Counted from the first letter of the stretch, positions 54,093 to 63,826 are shown. The stretch: 64,000 nucleotides of DNA from Candidatus Fimadaptatus faecigallinarum (GCA_018714445.1 DVNK01000050.1:36719-100718); one strand, 5' to 3'. The notes: generated by a model not told the origin, from the sequence alone. Made by a program: numbers and translations.

Positions 54093-55841
54093 CTATGTGC
54101 CGGGCGATACCAGCGTGGCATCCTTTACGGTCTGCTCATCGGGCGTGACGAACAGCGTCGTCTGATGTGTGTATATCACAAACCCGGGTCGCGCGCCGGC
54201 GGGCTTTTTGACGAACTTGCGCTTGGTGTAGTCGACCGGCACCTGCGACGAGTTGCGGCCCTTGGAGAAATACGCGGCCAGGTGTGCGGCAAGCATCAGC
54301 GTCTCGCGTGAAGGTTCGCGTGTGCAAACAATCACGTGTGAACCGGGCATGTCCTTGGCGTGCATCCACGTGTCGGAAGGCTCAGCCGTGCGCGTGAGCT
54401 GATCGTTTTGCAGGTTGTTTTTGCCGACGAGTATGTCGGTGCCATCCGGCGCGCGGAAGTGGTGTGGCATCGATGGGGGGAGTTTCTTCAGCGTGCGGCG
54501 GTTGTGGTTGGCGCGCAGGTAGCCTTCGCGCACCAGTTCTTCGCGCACCTCGTTGAGTTCGGATTCATCGGTGCACTTTTGCAGGTTGTCGAGCTGACCT
54601 TCGAGGTAGTAGAGTTCCTGGCGGGTCTTATCGACCTGTTCAGCGGCCTGGTGCAGCGCCGACTTGGCCTTTTGATAGAGCTTGAAGTAGCGCTGGGCGT
54701 TGGCGGTGGGTGAGAGCTTCACGTCCAGTTCGACTTCAATTGGCGCGCCGTCCTCGGCGTAGTAGTTGTCGAGCATCACGCGCGGAGCGCCCTTGGTCAC
54801 TGCGTACGACTGTGCCATCAGCAGTTCGCCCTTGATGCGGTAGTCCTCGCAGTTGGCGCCATCGCGCAGCGCGTCGAGCTGCAGTCCCAGCTTCTTTTCA
54901 CATCTCTCTATGTTGGAGTGCAGCACGCGGTGGAGCGCAGCCGACTTCTGCGATATGCGTTCGACCTTGTCGCGTTGCATGAAGAACGCGTCCATCATCT
55001 CGCCCATCGTGTCAAATGAAGCGCTGCTCAGTCCGGCGCGGCATTCGTAGGGGAACGGCATGAAGTCAAGTGGCGCGCCGTCGGAATCGAGCACCAGTGT
55101 GGGTTTGGTCCACGAGTGCATCTCATGCAGATAGCGGCACGCAAATTCAGCGGCGCGCTCAGGCGTGGCCTCGTCAACGCGTCCGTCCTCATCGCCCAGC
55201 AGGCGATAGGTCATTTCGCGCGCGGCTTGTATCGACACGCCTGATATGCAGGCGGCATAGGCCTTGGCCAGCCTGCCGGGGTTGCGTGCGAGCCTTTCGG
55301 CGAGTGCTGCGGGCGTGAGCGCATCGGGCGCAAGCTTGTCCTGCGCGGGCGGGCGGCGGTACTCAAGGCCGGGCAAGACCTCGCGCACACGGCTTATGTC
55401 GTCGGTTATGTGGCGCAGCGCGTCGATTATGCGCCCGTCGTAGTTTACCAGCATCAGGTTTGAATGGCGGCCCATTATCTCAAGCACCAATGTGCGCATT
55501 CTCAGATCGCCGAGCTCGTCGCGGTTTTCGATATCGATTTCAAGTATTCGGTCGCCGCCTATCTGGCGCACGGCGGCAAAGCGTCCGCCTTGCAGGTGTT
55601 TGCGCATCAACATGCAGAAGTTTGACGGCTCAAGCGGACTGACGCGCCGGTCGCCGGTCAGATGGATGCGGGCGCAATTGGGGTTTATCGATATGAGCAG
55701 CGAACGGTTTTTGCCCAGCGAGCGCAATGCGATTATTATCTCATCGCGTTCCGGCTGAGTTATCTTGTCAACGCGTCCGCCGGTCAGCGTGGCGTCAAGT
55801 TCGTCGCGTATGAACGAGAGCGTAAGTCCATCCATGGGCAT
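54093..55841 (-). CDS. rqcH: Ribosome quality control protein RqcH (NFACT family)
   Basis: A 582-residue Rqc2/FbpA homologue that binds stalled 50S subunits and adds alanine tails. NFACT-N region: NRDELGD and EIMGRHSNLML; middle coiled coil (about 280-440); NFACT-R region with HHFRAPDG, WMHAKDMPGSHVIV and KGRNSSQVPVDYT. ATG at 55841 follows ATAAGGAG; an upstream extension to 55958 lacks a ribosome site. Confidence 0.94.
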   Translation of the reverse strand: MPMDGLTLSFIRDELDATLTGGRVDKITQPERDEIIIALRSLGKNRSLLISINPNCARIHLTGDRRVSPLEPSNFCMLMRKHLQGGRFAAVRQIGGDRILEIDIENRDELGDLRMRTLVLEIMGRHSNLMLVNYDGRIIDALRHITDDISRVREVLPGLEYRRPPAQDKLAPDALTPAALAERLARNPGRLAKAYAACISGVSIQAAREMTYRLLGDEDGRVDEATPERAAEFACRYLHEMHSWTKPTLVLDSDGAPLDFMPFPYECRAGLSSASFDTMGEMMDAFFMQRDKVERISQKSAALHRVLHSNIERCEKKLGLQLDALRDGANCEDYRIKGELLMAQSYAVTKGAPRVMLDNYYAEDGAPIEVELDVKLSPTANAQRYFKLYQKAKSALHQAAEQVDKTRQELYYLEGQLDNLQKCTDESELNEVREELVREGYLRANHNRRTLKKLPPSMPHHFRAPDGTDILVGKNNLQNDQLTRTAEPSDTWMHAKDMPGSHVIVCTREPSRETLMLAAHLAAYFSKGRNSSQVPVDYTKRKFVKKPAGARPGFVIYTHQTTLFVTPDEQTVKDATLVSPGT

Positions 55842-55874
55842 GGCAAAAATCTCCTTATAAAAAGAACTGATGTC

Positions 55875-55903
55875 ATTATACATTAAGTATGCGCCGGAGG
55901 CAA
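55875..55903 (-). promoter_or_regulatory. rqcH promoter
   Basis: Minus strand TTGCCT (55898-55903), 17-base spacer, TATAAT (55875-55880). Confidence 0.7.
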
Positions 55904-56010
55904 GCGCGCCAAGTAAATAAAGCGCCACGGCTGTCATACGCGGGGAGGGCGAGCGCATAGCATCATGTTAGGCGGAGCGAATTCATGCAGGGTTTAGGAG
56001 GTCATCAGAT

Positions 56011-57060
56011 ATGACGTGGAACAGGCAAAAGACGGTGCGGCTGACGGGCGCGCTGCTGGCGGCGTTGGCGGTGGTGGCGCTGATTGTGGGGCTGCGAGGT
56101 GGGGGCGGGGATGAAGCGCCTGACGCGCAGCCTACCGCAGAAGCGCTTGAGACCACCGCCGATGCGCAGCAGGGTACCATTGAGACGATCGCGTACTACG
56201 CTGACGCCAATGGCTATCTGGTGCCGGTGATGCGCCGCATACCCGAGCAGGACGGCGTGGCGCGCGCAACGCTGGCATTGATGGTCAAAAACGAGCAGAA
56301 CGACCGCGAAGCGGCGCGAATGGGACTGAGCACGCTGCTGCCTGAGAACTGTTCGATCGATATCGACATAAACTCGGATGGGCTGGCGCGCGTGGATCTG
56401 GGCAAGGAGGCCAATGAAATGGCCAGTGCCGAGGCCGAGAGCAATATGATAGCGGGCGTGGTGGCGACGCTGGGCGAGTTCCCGACGGTAAATCAGGTCG
56501 AGTTCCTGATAGGCGGGCAAAAGCTCGATTCGCTCAAGCACGGAACCGACATATCGCAGCCGATTACGCCGGGCGCGATCAACATCGAGAGCATGGACAG
56601 CGTGTCTGAAACGTTCAGCGCGAATCAGATAACGCTCTACTTCCCGGACGAGAGCAGCCGGCTGATGGTGCCTGTCACGCGCATGGTATACGGCGAGAGC
56701 GATGTGAACACCGCAGTGGTAGAGCTGGCCAAAGGCGCGCGGGATGAGCAATTGTCCAACGTGTTGCCAGAGGGCTGCGGCATAATTGGAGTCACTGTAA
56801 ACGATGGCATAGCGACGATAAACTTCACGCAAGAGTTCATAGACATAGCCGAGCAGTCCGACGGCGGGCGTGCAGCGCTCAAGGCGCTGGTGCTGACGTG
56901 CACACAGTTCAAAGGCATAAAGGGCGTCGAGATACAGGTCGAAGGTGAAAAGTATGACCCGGGTGAGCAGACGCTGTCAGCGCCAACATTTGCAAACGTG
57001 GCCGAGGAGATACCGACCGTCGGTTATCAGCAGACGGCGACAGTGCTCAGCTTTGAATGA
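56011..57060 (+). CDS. gerM: Sporulation/germination protein GerM (two GerMN domains)
   Basis: A 349-residue protein with an N-terminal membrane anchor (about 12-28), a short Ala/Asp linker, and two GerMN repeats (about 60-175 and 205-325; NQITLYFPDESSRLMVPV in the second, TINFTQEFID). In Bacillus GerM is needed for sporulation and germination. Followed by rph, rdgB and ysnB as in Bacillus, so the context is conserved. AGGAGG precedes the ATG. Confidence 0.9.
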   Translation: MTWNRQKTVRLTGALLAALAVVALIVGLRGGGGDEAPDAQPTAEALETTADAQQGTIETIAYYADANGYLVPVMRRIPEQDGVARATLALMVKNEQNDREAARMGLSTLLPENCSIDIDINSDGLARVDLGKEANEMASAEAESNMIAGVVATLGEFPTVNQVEFLIGGQKLDSLKHGTDISQPITPGAINIESMDSVSETFSANQITLYFPDESSRLMVPVTRMVYGESDVNTAVVELAKGARDEQLSNVLPEGCGIIGVTVNDGIATINFTQEFIDIAEQSDGGRAALKALVLTCTQFKGIKGVEIQVEGEKYDPGEQTLSAPTFANVAEEIPTVGYQQTATVLSFE

Positions 57061-57067
57061 CGATCGT

Positions 57068-57093
57068 GCCGGCAGGATATGTGCCCTGCCGGC
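57068..57093 (+). terminator. Hairpin after gerM
   Basis: Perfect stem GCCGGCAGG/CCTGCCGGC, eight-base loop, no T-run. Possible weak terminator. Confidence 0.5.
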
Positions 57094-57184
57094 GCTTGCA
57101 TGCTGCTTCTTTACCCAATCTTCGCCACCCGGTTGCGCGATGATGCTATAATAAGCACATAAAGAACAATGGGGGTGCTGAGAC

Positions 57185-58495
57185 ATGCGACACGATGGCA
57201 GGGAGAGCGATGCGCTCAGGGAATTGAGCATACAGCCGGGTTTCACGCAGATGGCGACGGGCTCGGCGCTGATATCGTGCGGGTGCACGCGCGTACTGTG
57301 CACGGCGAGCGTACAGGAAGGCGTGCCGCCGTTTTTGAAGGGTACCGGTCGGGGCTGGGTCACGGCGGAGTATGCGATGCTGCCCGGCGCTACGCCGCAG
57401 CGCAAGTCGCGCGAGTTCCTCAAGCGCGACGGGCGTTCGGTCGAGATACAGCGGCTGATAGGGCGGGCATTGCGGTCGGTGTGCCGGCTGGAGGCATTGG
57501 GCGAGCGCACGGTGTATATAGATTGCGATGTGCTGCAGGCTGATGGCGGTACGCGCACCGCATCGATCACCGGCGCATTCGTCGCGCTGTGCCTGGCGTG
57601 CGACAGGCTTCTGCGCGAGGGCAGCATAGTCGATTCGCCGATACGCGCGCAGGTTGCGGCGGTCAGCGTCGGAATAAGCGGCGGGGAGCCTGTGCTGGAT
57701 CTGGACTACCCTGAGGACAGCCATGCCGCCGTGGACATGAACATAGTTATGTCGGGCGACGGCAACATAGTCGAACTGCAGGGCACGGGAGAGCAGCGTC
57801 CGTTCAGCCGTGCCGAGCTGGACAGGCTGTTGGCGCTGGGCGAGGAGGGCGTGCGCAGGCTCATGCAGGCGCAGCGCGAGGCGTTGGGCGAGGCGGCTGG
57901 GCTCATAGGCCGCAAACCGCGGCTATTGCTCGCGACTGGCAACGCGCACAAGGTCGTCGAGCTCAAGACGATGCTGGGCGACCGCTTCGACGTAATGTCG
58001 ATGAAGGACGTGGGTATAGACTGCGAACCGGAGGAGACCGGCGCGACATTCGAGGAGAATGCGCTTATTAAGGCGCGTACGCTGTGCGACATCGCCCATT
58101 GCGCATGTCTGGCCGACGACTCGGGCCTGGAGGTCGATGCGCTGGGCGGACAGCCAGGCGTATACTCTGCGCGGTTTGCCGGCGAACACGGCAACGACAA
58201 GGCCAATAACAAGAAGCTGCTCGAGCTCATGCAGGGCGTGGACGAGCGGGGTTGCGGATTTGCGTCGGCGGTCGCGCTGTGCCGGCCGGGCCGCGATGAC
58301 ATCGTGGTGCGCGGCGTATGCCGTGGGCAGTTGCTGCACGAAGAGCGCGGTACGGGCGGGTTTGGCTACGACCCGCTGTTCCTGTCGGACGAGCTGGGCA
58401 AGACGTTTGCCGAGGCAAATGCGCAGGAAAAGAATGCGGTATCGCATCGTGCGCGAGCGATAGCTGTGCTGCGTGCTGTGCTGGATGAGGAGTGA
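57185..58495 (+). CDS. Fused ribonuclease PH and RdgB/HAM1 nucleoside triphosphate pyrophosphatase
   Basis: A 436-residue fusion. Residues 1 to about 235 are RNase PH ([47 protein letters not shown]), which trims tRNA 3' ends. Residues 244-436 are RdgB ([34 protein letters not shown]), which hydrolyses ITP/XTP/dITP. The two are separate adjacent genes in Bacillus; here one reading frame with a short linker ([10 protein letters not shown]). The fusion is known in some Firmicutes. Following YfcE/YsnB gene is three bases away. Confidence 0.95.
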   Translation: MRHDGRESDALRELSIQPGFTQMATGSALISCGCTRVLCTASVQEGVPPFLKGTGRGWVTAEYAMLPGATPQRKSREFLKRDGRSVEIQRLIGRALRSVCRLEALGERTVYIDCDVLQADGGTRTASITGAFVALCLACDRLLREGSIVDSPIRAQVAAVSVGISGGEPVLDLDYPEDSHAAVDMNIVMSGDGNIVELQGTGEQRPFSRAELDRLLALGEEGVRRLMQAQREALGEAAGLIGRKPRLLLATGNAHKVVELKTMLGDRFDVMSMKDVGIDCEPEETGATFEENALIKARTLCDIAHCACLADDSGLEVDALGGQPGVYSARFAGEHGNDKANNKKLLELMQGVDERGCGFASAVALCRPGRDDIVVRGVCRGQLLHEERGTGGFGYDPLFLSDELGKTFAEANAQEKNAVSHRARAIAVLRAVLDEE

Positions 58496-58497
58496 AC

Positions 58498-58965
58498 ATG
58501 TTCAGACTGGGCGTGTTGTCGGATACGCATGGCGACGCCATCGCGATACGCGAGGCGGCGTGCGTAATGGGTGAGGTCGATGCGGTAGCGTTTCTGGGCG
58601 ACTGCGTGAGCGATCTGGCGGTTGTGCGAAGCGTGTTTAACGTGCCGATCTACGCGGTTGCGGGCAACTGCGATCTGTTTTGTGATGAGCCTCGTGAGAG
58701 CGTGATAGAGCTGGAGGGCAAGCGGCTGCTGTTGTGTCATGGGCATAACTGGCGCGTGAAGCTGACATATCAGCTATTATATTACCATGCGCTGGAGCTC
58801 AAGTGCGATGCGGCGCTGTTCGGGCACACGCACAACTCGTATTCGGGCTACGATGGCGGAGTGTTACTGTTCAATCCGGGTGCGGCATCCGGGCGTGCGG
58901 CGACTTGCGGTGTGCTTGAGTTCAGGGCGAATGGGATGTCGCCGCGGGTGTACAGTTTGAGATAG
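58498..58965 (+). CDS. YfcE/YsnB-family metallophosphoesterase
   Basis: A 155-residue metallophosphoesterase: LSDTHGD (Asp9, His11), GDCVSD, AGNCD, LLCHGH and FGHTHNS, all metal ligands present. Small MJ0936-type phosphodiesterase; physiological substrate unknown. ATG at 58498 preferred over GTG 58492. Conserved gerM-rph-rdgB-ysnB neighbourhood. Confidence 0.9.
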   Translation: MFRLGVLSDTHGDAIAIREAACVMGEVDAVAFLGDCVSDLAVVRSVFNVPIYAVAGNCDLFCDEPRESVIELEGKRLLLCHGHNWRVKLTYQLLYYHALELKCDAALFGHTHNSYSGYDGGVLLFNPGAASGRAATCGVLEFRANGMSPRVYSLR

Positions 58966-59181
58966 CAGCTTCTTATAGCGTATGCGTCGCGGCAGTGAAC
59001 AGGCAGGCTTGGGTTGCGCTGCTGTGAATGATTGCGTCTGTTGCGCAGATTGAGACAGCGCACTGTGCCATTGCGTACTGTTGTAATGAACGGCGCTGAT
59101 GCGTATGTTCCGGCGCAGCGCGCAACCTCCATGAAATTGGTGCGACAGCGCAGAAATCGCAAAAAATTGCCAGATTTGGTG

Positions 59182-59210
59182 TTGACAAGCGGCGCAAATT
59201 TTGATATAAT
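59182..59210 (+). promoter_or_regulatory. tRNA-Trp promoter
   Basis: TTGACA (59182-59187), 17-base spacer, TATAAT (59205-59210): perfect consensus. Confidence 0.9.
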
Positions 59211-59240
59211 ACTGTCTGTGCTTGCGAGTGCGGGCAGTAT

Positions 59241-59316
59241 AGGGGAGTAGTTCAATTGGTAGAGCAATGGTCTCCAAAACCATGTGTTGCGTGTTCGAGT
59301 CGCGTCTCCCCTGCCA
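59241..59316 (+). tRNA. tRNA-Trp (anticodon CCA)
   Basis: Acceptor stem AGGGGAG/CTCCCCT, D arm TAGTTCAATTGGTAGAGCA, anticodon loop CTCCAAA, T arm GTTCGAGTC and an encoded CCA. Anticodon CCA reads UGG. It is the effector tRNA for the T-box upstream of trpB2 in this window. Confidence 0.97.
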
Positions 59317-59320
59317 GATG

Positions 59321-59356
59321 AAAGAGGTCGATTGCTGATGAGCAATTGACCTCTTT
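59321..59356 (+). terminator. tRNA terminator
   Basis: Stem AAAGAGGTC/GACCTCTTTT with an inner ATTGCT/AGCAAT helix. Confidence 0.9.
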
Positions 59357-59382
59357 TCTATAATCTAACGAGGTTACATCAA

Positions 59383-59835
59383 ATGAAGATAATACCTATC
59401 ACGCGCAGCAGCGGTATGTGGGCAAAGGTTGCCGCTTACGCACAACAGTGTTCATGGGGCGCAGGCAGGAGTCTTGCCCGTGAGATGAACGCGGATGGCT
59501 TTCAAGACTGGGAACGCGTGTTTGTGGCGCTGGCAGGCGATGAGATCGCGGGCTATTGCACGCTCAGCAAGACGGACTGCATACCCGACGTGCCGTATAC
59601 GCCATATATAGGCTATGTATTCGTCGGGGAACAATTTCGCGGCGCCCGATTGAGTCAGCACCTCATAAACTGCGCAATGGAGTATGCCCGCGAGTTGGGC
59701 TTTGACCGGGTGTATCTCGTGAGCGACCATGTAGGACTATATGAGAAGTATGGCTTCGTAAAGGTCGATCAAAAGCCGGCACCCTGGGCTCCTGACACTT
59801 TGGAAACTATATTCATGCACATGCTTTCGCATTAG
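59383..59835 (+). CDS. GNAT-family N-acetyltransferase
   Basis: A 150-residue acetyl-CoA-dependent transferase: YIGYVFVGEQFRGARLSQHL is the acetyl-CoA loop (motif A), then VYLVSDHVGLYEKYGF (motif B). Acceptor unknown. Starts with ATG behind ACGAGG. May share the tRNA region only by proximity. Confidence 0.85.
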   Translation: MKIIPITRSSGMWAKVAAYAQQCSWGAGRSLAREMNADGFQDWERVFVALAGDEIAGYCTLSKTDCIPDVPYTPYIGYVFVGEQFRGARLSQHLINCAMEYARELGFDRVYLVSDHVGLYEKYGFVKVDQKPAPWAPDTLETIFMHMLSH

Positions 59836-59892
59836 ACATGACGCGACTTTGATATACTTTGCAGCGAGTCCCAACTATGACATGGAGAGCGT

Positions 59893-60647
59893 ATGACAGT
59901 GAAGAAGAGCCCGGCGGATGCTATAAAGGCAGAGAATCTGGAACCGCGCAATGATTCGACCGCAACCAGAGATGCAATAAACAGCCTGGTCGGAGCGCTG
60001 TTTGAGGACGAGTCGCTGTATGACTACGCTGACATCGACGAGAACCTGAAGCGATCGAGCGGCTGCAACTGCGCGCTGGTCACGCTGCTGCCGTTTCCCG
60101 ACATGGACAGGGCATACAGACCCGATGAGTTTTATCAGATGAGTCAAGCGCTGGGTGCGGCGCATTCAAGTAAAATGGCCGAGCTCAGGCGGCGGCTGGA
60201 TGAGTGTGGCATAGGGTATGCCACGCCTCCGGCTGCGCCCGCCGACGATGGCAGTTACCGGGCGGAGTTCTCGTACAAATGGGCCGTGTACATGCCGGAC
60301 TGGGCTTCATTGGCCGAAACGACGTGTTTGTACATCACAAGTATGGGCAGCGAGTCCGGATATCCTGTCTGCTGTTGCGCGCGGATATTTCGACGTATAG
60401 CGGGGACATCAAGTGCGAATGTGGCGACTGTGATCTGTGCGTAAAGGCGTGTCCGCATTCGTGCCTGACGGGCGAGCAATGGCATGAGCGCATCCGGCGG
60501 GACGAGCTGATAGACTATAGCCGCTGCGCCACGTGGAGCCGGCATGATGGCACTGGAACGAGATATCTGTGCTGCTACTGCGTAATGGCCTGCCCATGGC
60601 ACAGGCGGCAGTTCGACGTGCATATATCGACGAACGGGGAGGTATAA
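59893..60647 (+). pseudogene. QueG-like double [4Fe-4S] protein, disrupted by a frameshift
   Basis: The first frame (59893 on) encodes an epoxyqueuosine reductase-like N-terminal half up to FSYKWAV; the second frame gives VHAGLGFIGRNDVFVHHKYG and then the cluster region CECGDCDLCVKACPHSC and LCCYCVMACPWH. In relatives these join as KWAxVxAGLGxIGKN, so a single missing base near 60292 (GCC GT GTA CAT) explains both frames. Either a true mutation, a programmed slip or a sequence error. The next gene starts two bases after the stop, so they form one operon. Confidence 0.75.
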
Positions 60648-60648
60648 C

Positions 60649-61335
60649 ATGAACTACACTGAACGCCACCACGCGTTTCTCAGCGCTGCATATTATCGGG
60701 AACTGCGCGACAGCGCGCTGCCGCGATGGAGCGAGGCATTCCGCATGGCGACGCAACTGTACGCTCAGCAGCGCGGCAGTCGCATGGCGCAACGCGCGCT
60801 GCGCGATGGCCAACCTCTCGATTTTGCGACGTACCGCGCGTATAGCGAGTGGCGCGCCAGCGACGCGTCCGTGTTGGGGGTACGCACGCGTACCGAGGTT
60901 GTGGTGGACGGCGCTGACAAGCTCAGCCGCATATACAATTGCGCCTGGAGCGCGCAGTACATCGAGATGGGACTGGAAGATGGCGGCATGGCCTACTGCG
61001 ATGATCTGGACCGCTCGATAGCGCGCGGCTTCAACCCCGATCTGCGCTATGAGGTAGAGCAGACGCAGTACCATGGGTGCGAGTGCTGCATACACCGCCA
61101 GTGTGACGCGCATCTGGAACGCCAGGTCGAGCCGCCACGCGATGGCGTCAAGCCATTTGAGTATCACTGTGCGCATCTGTACTATACATATCTGCGCACG
61201 CTGAGCGCGATATACGGCGATGCGGGAGCGGCGCTGAGCGCACGCGTGCTCAAGGCGTTTGCGGAGCAATATGGCGAGGATGCCGCTGACAGCTTGCGCA
61301 AATATCAAAATACTGATTTTGATCATATAAATTGA
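60649..61335 (+). CDS. ATC-hydrolase-like (L-2-amino-thiazoline-4-carboxylate hydrolase family) protein
   Basis: A 228-residue protein with the motif block CDDLDRSIARGFNPDL, TQYHGCECCIHRQC, typical of the ATC hydrolase/DUF family found in Clostridia. Characterised members open a thiazoline ring on the way to cysteine, but many homologues are uncharacterised. The Cys-rich stretch may bind a metal. GGAGG overlaps the end of the preceding frame. Confidence 0.65.
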   Translation: MNYTERHHAFLSAAYYRELRDSALPRWSEAFRMATQLYAQQRGSRMAQRALRDGQPLDFATYRAYSEWRASDASVLGVRTRTEVVVDGADKLSRIYNCAWSAQYIEMGLEDGGMAYCDDLDRSIARGFNPDLRYEVEQTQYHGCECCIHRQCDAHLERQVEPPRDGVKPFEYHCAHLYYTYLRTLSAIYGDAGAALSARVLKAFAEQYGEDAADSLRKYQNTDFDHIN

Positions 61336-61392
61336 TCGGGAATTGGCGCATGATTGAATTTGCAGGCACAAGTACATTTCCGATATAAACAG

Positions 61393-61427
61393 CGACGCGA
61401 CCGCGGGTAACGTGGTCGCGTCGTTTT
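61393..61427 (+). terminator. Terminator between converging genes
   Basis: Stem CGACGCGACC/GGTCGCGTCG then TTTT. Confidence 0.85.
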
Positions 61428-61440
61428 AGCTTATTTGAGC

Positions 61441-62136
61441 TTACGCCTGAGGGTACTCGTTGCACAGCACGCGCCGCGCAGGTTCATCTTCGTCGATCAT
61501 CATGAAGCGCTTGCCGGGTTCCAGGAATATATTGTCGGCATTGTCGTCGTTAACGCAGGACACCTCGCCCAACAGCAGCATGCGATCGTCGGCGCCTTCG
61601 AACCTGTGGAACACGCGTTGAGTCAGAGTTATGGACTGACCGCGCTCCAGGCGAACCACACCGCCGGCGGGTATCTGCCAGCAGCGACCATCGGAGTGCA
61701 CAGTGACGGGCGTGTCGGCGAGCTTATCGTCGGGTGTGGCATTGTAGAGCGTTATCAGCAGCGTGCCATCGCCACGGTTGATAATATCCTCCATTTTGAG
61801 GGCATGGTAGTGGAACGGGGTGATCTGGCGGCCATTGACGACCAGCAGCTTTTCAGCATAGGGCTTGGGGTATTCGCCGGGGCGAGCGTAGTTGCCATTG
61901 CGCAGCGTAAACAGCGTAAGGCCGACGCGCTCAATATCGCCCGAGCCAAAGTCGGTCACGTCCCAGCCCAGCATGTTGTCGCGTATCTCGCGGTACTGTG
62001 CGTATTCATCGGGACGTGATGCCAGCTCAGCCCACTGTTTAGGAGTCCACCATGCAAATGGCGGCAGCGCAAAGCCGCAATGGTTTATAAAGCGCTCGGT
62101 GCGCTCAAGTATGGCGTTTATATGCGATCTTTTCAT
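61441..62136 (-). CDS. D-lyxose isomerase (cupin type)
   Basis: A 231-residue cupin that interconverts D-lyxose and D-xylulose (also mannose/fructose). Metal ligands His109, His111 and Glu116 (PFHYHALKMED) and His177 (VFHRFEG). The C-terminal GEVSCVNDDNADN is a family hallmark. ATG at 62136 behind GGAGG; the longer frame has no support. Confidence 0.92.
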   Translation of the reverse strand: MKRSHINAILERTERFINHCGFALPPFAWWTPKQWAELASRPDEYAQYREIRDNMLGWDVTDFGSGDIERVGLTLFTLRNGNYARPGEYPKPYAEKLLVVNGRQITPFHYHALKMEDIINRGDGTLLITLYNATPDDKLADTPVTVHSDGRCWQIPAGGVVRLERGQSITLTQRVFHRFEGADDRMLLLGEVSCVNDDNADNIFLEPGKRFMMIDEDEPARRVLCNEYPQA

Positions 62137-62179
62137 AATAGAATACCTCCGCGTTTTTGTCAACTCTATCGACGGCACA

Positions 62180-62208
62180 ATTATAAACCCAAGCGGACGT
62201 CCTGTAAA
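62180..62208 (-). promoter_or_regulatory. Promoter of the lyxose isomerase gene
   Basis: Minus strand TTTACA (62203-62208), 17-base spacer containing the palindrome GGACGTCC, TATAAT (62180-62185). Confidence 0.7.
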
Positions 62209-62313
62209 GTGTAATGAGCCGATAATCTTCGGTTGACCTGTTAGTAATAGCTCAGCACTTTGTTTACATATGCCCAATATGTAACTGTACTGTCGAGTAC
62301 ACATCTGGGCCGT

Positions 62314-62757
62314 TTACTTGCCGGTACTGCCAAGACCGCCCAGGCGTGGCGCGTCGGCGTTGCAGTTATCGGCGGTCAGATACTTTACGAACATGCCCTG
62401 AGCAAAGCGCTGACCTTGCGCAATTCGATATGGCGTGGCGCCCAGGTTGAACAGGCGGATGCCAATATTGCCGTCGTTGTCCGGGTTGGAGTAGTAGTCG
62501 CTTTCGATCCAGCCCTGAGTGTTGGCCAGCATGACCGGTTGCGCGCCCATAGACGAGCGCACATTGATGAGTAGCGCCTCATCGTCGCCAAAGCGCGCCT
62601 TGACATCAGTCCAAATCATCACCGAACCCATGGGCGGTATCTCCACGTCCACCGGTGAAAAGAAGTCGTAGCCCACCGAATGCGCGGTAGCGCGCAGCGG
62701 CAAACGCGCCTGAGCATTGCGCCTGAAGCGCGCGTCGACCAGTTCAAAGCATCTCAT
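62314..62757 (-). CDS. dUTPase-family nucleotidohydrolase
   Basis: A 147-residue trimeric dUTPase-type protein: HSVGYDFFS (motif 1), VRSSMG (motif 2), GWIESDYYSN (motif 3), RFAQGMF (motif 4) and GGLGSTGK (motif 5). It hydrolyses dUTP to dUMP, keeping uracil out of DNA. ATG at 62757 follows GGGAGG. It lies between two sugar genes, so its context is not informative. Confidence 0.9.
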   Translation of the reverse strand: MRCFELVDARFRRNAQARLPLRATAHSVGYDFFSPVDVEIPPMGSVMIWTDVKARFGDDEALLINVRSSMGAQPVMLANTQGWIESDYYSNPDNDGNIGIRLFNLGATPYRIAQGQRFAQGMFVKYLTADNCNADAPRLGGLGSTGK

Positions 62758-62960
62758 CAGTTTGACCTCCCTGCTCATACTCATCCGCATAAGTCTATCA
62801 TAAATCGAGTTTGCGCGCCAGAGAAATTGTGCAAATATGCATGTACGATTTGCAATAGGCAGGGTAATTCCTCCGCTAACGCGTATGATGGGATTAATCT
62901 TACGGCAAGCTTGCGTGCGAAGGCGTCCAAAAGCGGGGGAGTGGCATCAGCTGGGGACAT

Positions 62961-62998
62961 ATGCAAAATGAAGCCGCACAGCTGCAAGCTATGCGGCG
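62961..62998 (-). terminator. Terminator of the SDR gene
   Basis: Minus strand GCCGCATAGCT/AGCTGTGCGGC with two mismatched bases, then TTCATTTTG. Confidence 0.7.
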
Positions 62999-63031
62999 CA
63001 CCGGTTATACATATGTCAGGAGCCATATTCA

Positions 63032-63772
63032 TCAGCGCCCCAGATAACCGCCATCCACGGGTATCACTGCGCCATTTACGTAATCGGATGCAGGCGCGCT
63101 CAGGAACACCACTATGCCTTTGAGGTCGTCGGGAGTGCCCCAGCGTCCGGCGGGTATGCGAGACACAATTTCGTTGTTGCGCGTAGGGTCGGCGCGCAGT
63201 TCAGTGTTGATCTCTGTGGCCATATAGCCTGGGGCTATTGCGTTCACGTTTATGCTGTGCGCGGCCCATTCGTTTGCCAGCGACTTGGTCAATTGAGCGA
63301 CGCCGCCCTTGCTTGCGGCGTAAGCGGGCACCGTCCAGCCTCCAAAGAAGCTCAGCATCGAAGCGATGTTGATGATCTTGCCACTGCCCTGGCTCAGCAT
63401 ATGGCGTCCCGCGAGCTGGCACATGCGGAAGGTGGCGGTCAGGTTTACGTCTATGATGCGTTGCCAATCATCCATTGGGAATTCCTCACAGCGGTGGCGA
63501 CGCGTAATTCCGGCGCAGTTGACAAGTATGTCGATGCCGCCCAGTGCCGTCAACGCGTCGCTAAAAGCCGCGTCCAGCTGCTTCATATCTCCAATGTCAG
63601 CCTGCACTGGATGTGCGCCCAGTGTTTGCGCGGCTTCGAATACCCTGTCGGACGAAGCGATAATCGCCAGATTTGCGCCTGCCTCAACCAGCGCCTGTGC
63701 CATCGCATAACCAAGTCCGCGCGATGCGCCGGTGACGATGGCTTTTTTACCGGTTATATCGAACATATTCAT
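63032..63772 (-). CDS. SDR oxidoreductase, KduD / 2-deoxy-D-gluconate 3-dehydrogenase-like
   Basis: A 246-residue short-chain dehydrogenase: NAD(P) loop TGASRGLG (14-21), NCAG, catalytic Ser139, Tyr151 and Lys155 (PAYAASKGG). Wording (RWGTPDDLKGIVVFLSA, DGGYLGR) matches KduD, which converts a 2,5-diketo-3-deoxygluconate-type intermediate in uronate breakdown. ATG at 63772 behind CAGGAGG. Confidence 0.88.
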   Translation of the reverse strand: MNMFDITGKKAIVTGASRGLGYAMAQALVEAGANLAIIASSDRVFEAAQTLGAHPVQADIGDMKQLDAAFSDALTALGGIDILVNCAGITRRHRCEEFPMDDWQRIIDVNLTATFRMCQLAGRHMLSQGSGKIINIASMLSFFGGWTVPAYAASKGGVAQLTKSLANEWAAHSINVNAIAPGYMATEINTELRADPTRNNEIVSRIPAGRWGTPDDLKGIVVFLSAPASDYVNGAVIPVDGGYLGR

Positions 63773-63826
63773 TTGTCTGCCTCCTGTATATACGTAGTTT
63801 GTGACCCGCAGGTCCGGTGAACTGAT

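Noticed and set aside
62781..63032. Minus-strand ORF overlapping the SDR stop by ATGA
   Set aside because: Its sequence contains the SDR terminator hairpin, has no homology I recognise and no ribosome site of its own.
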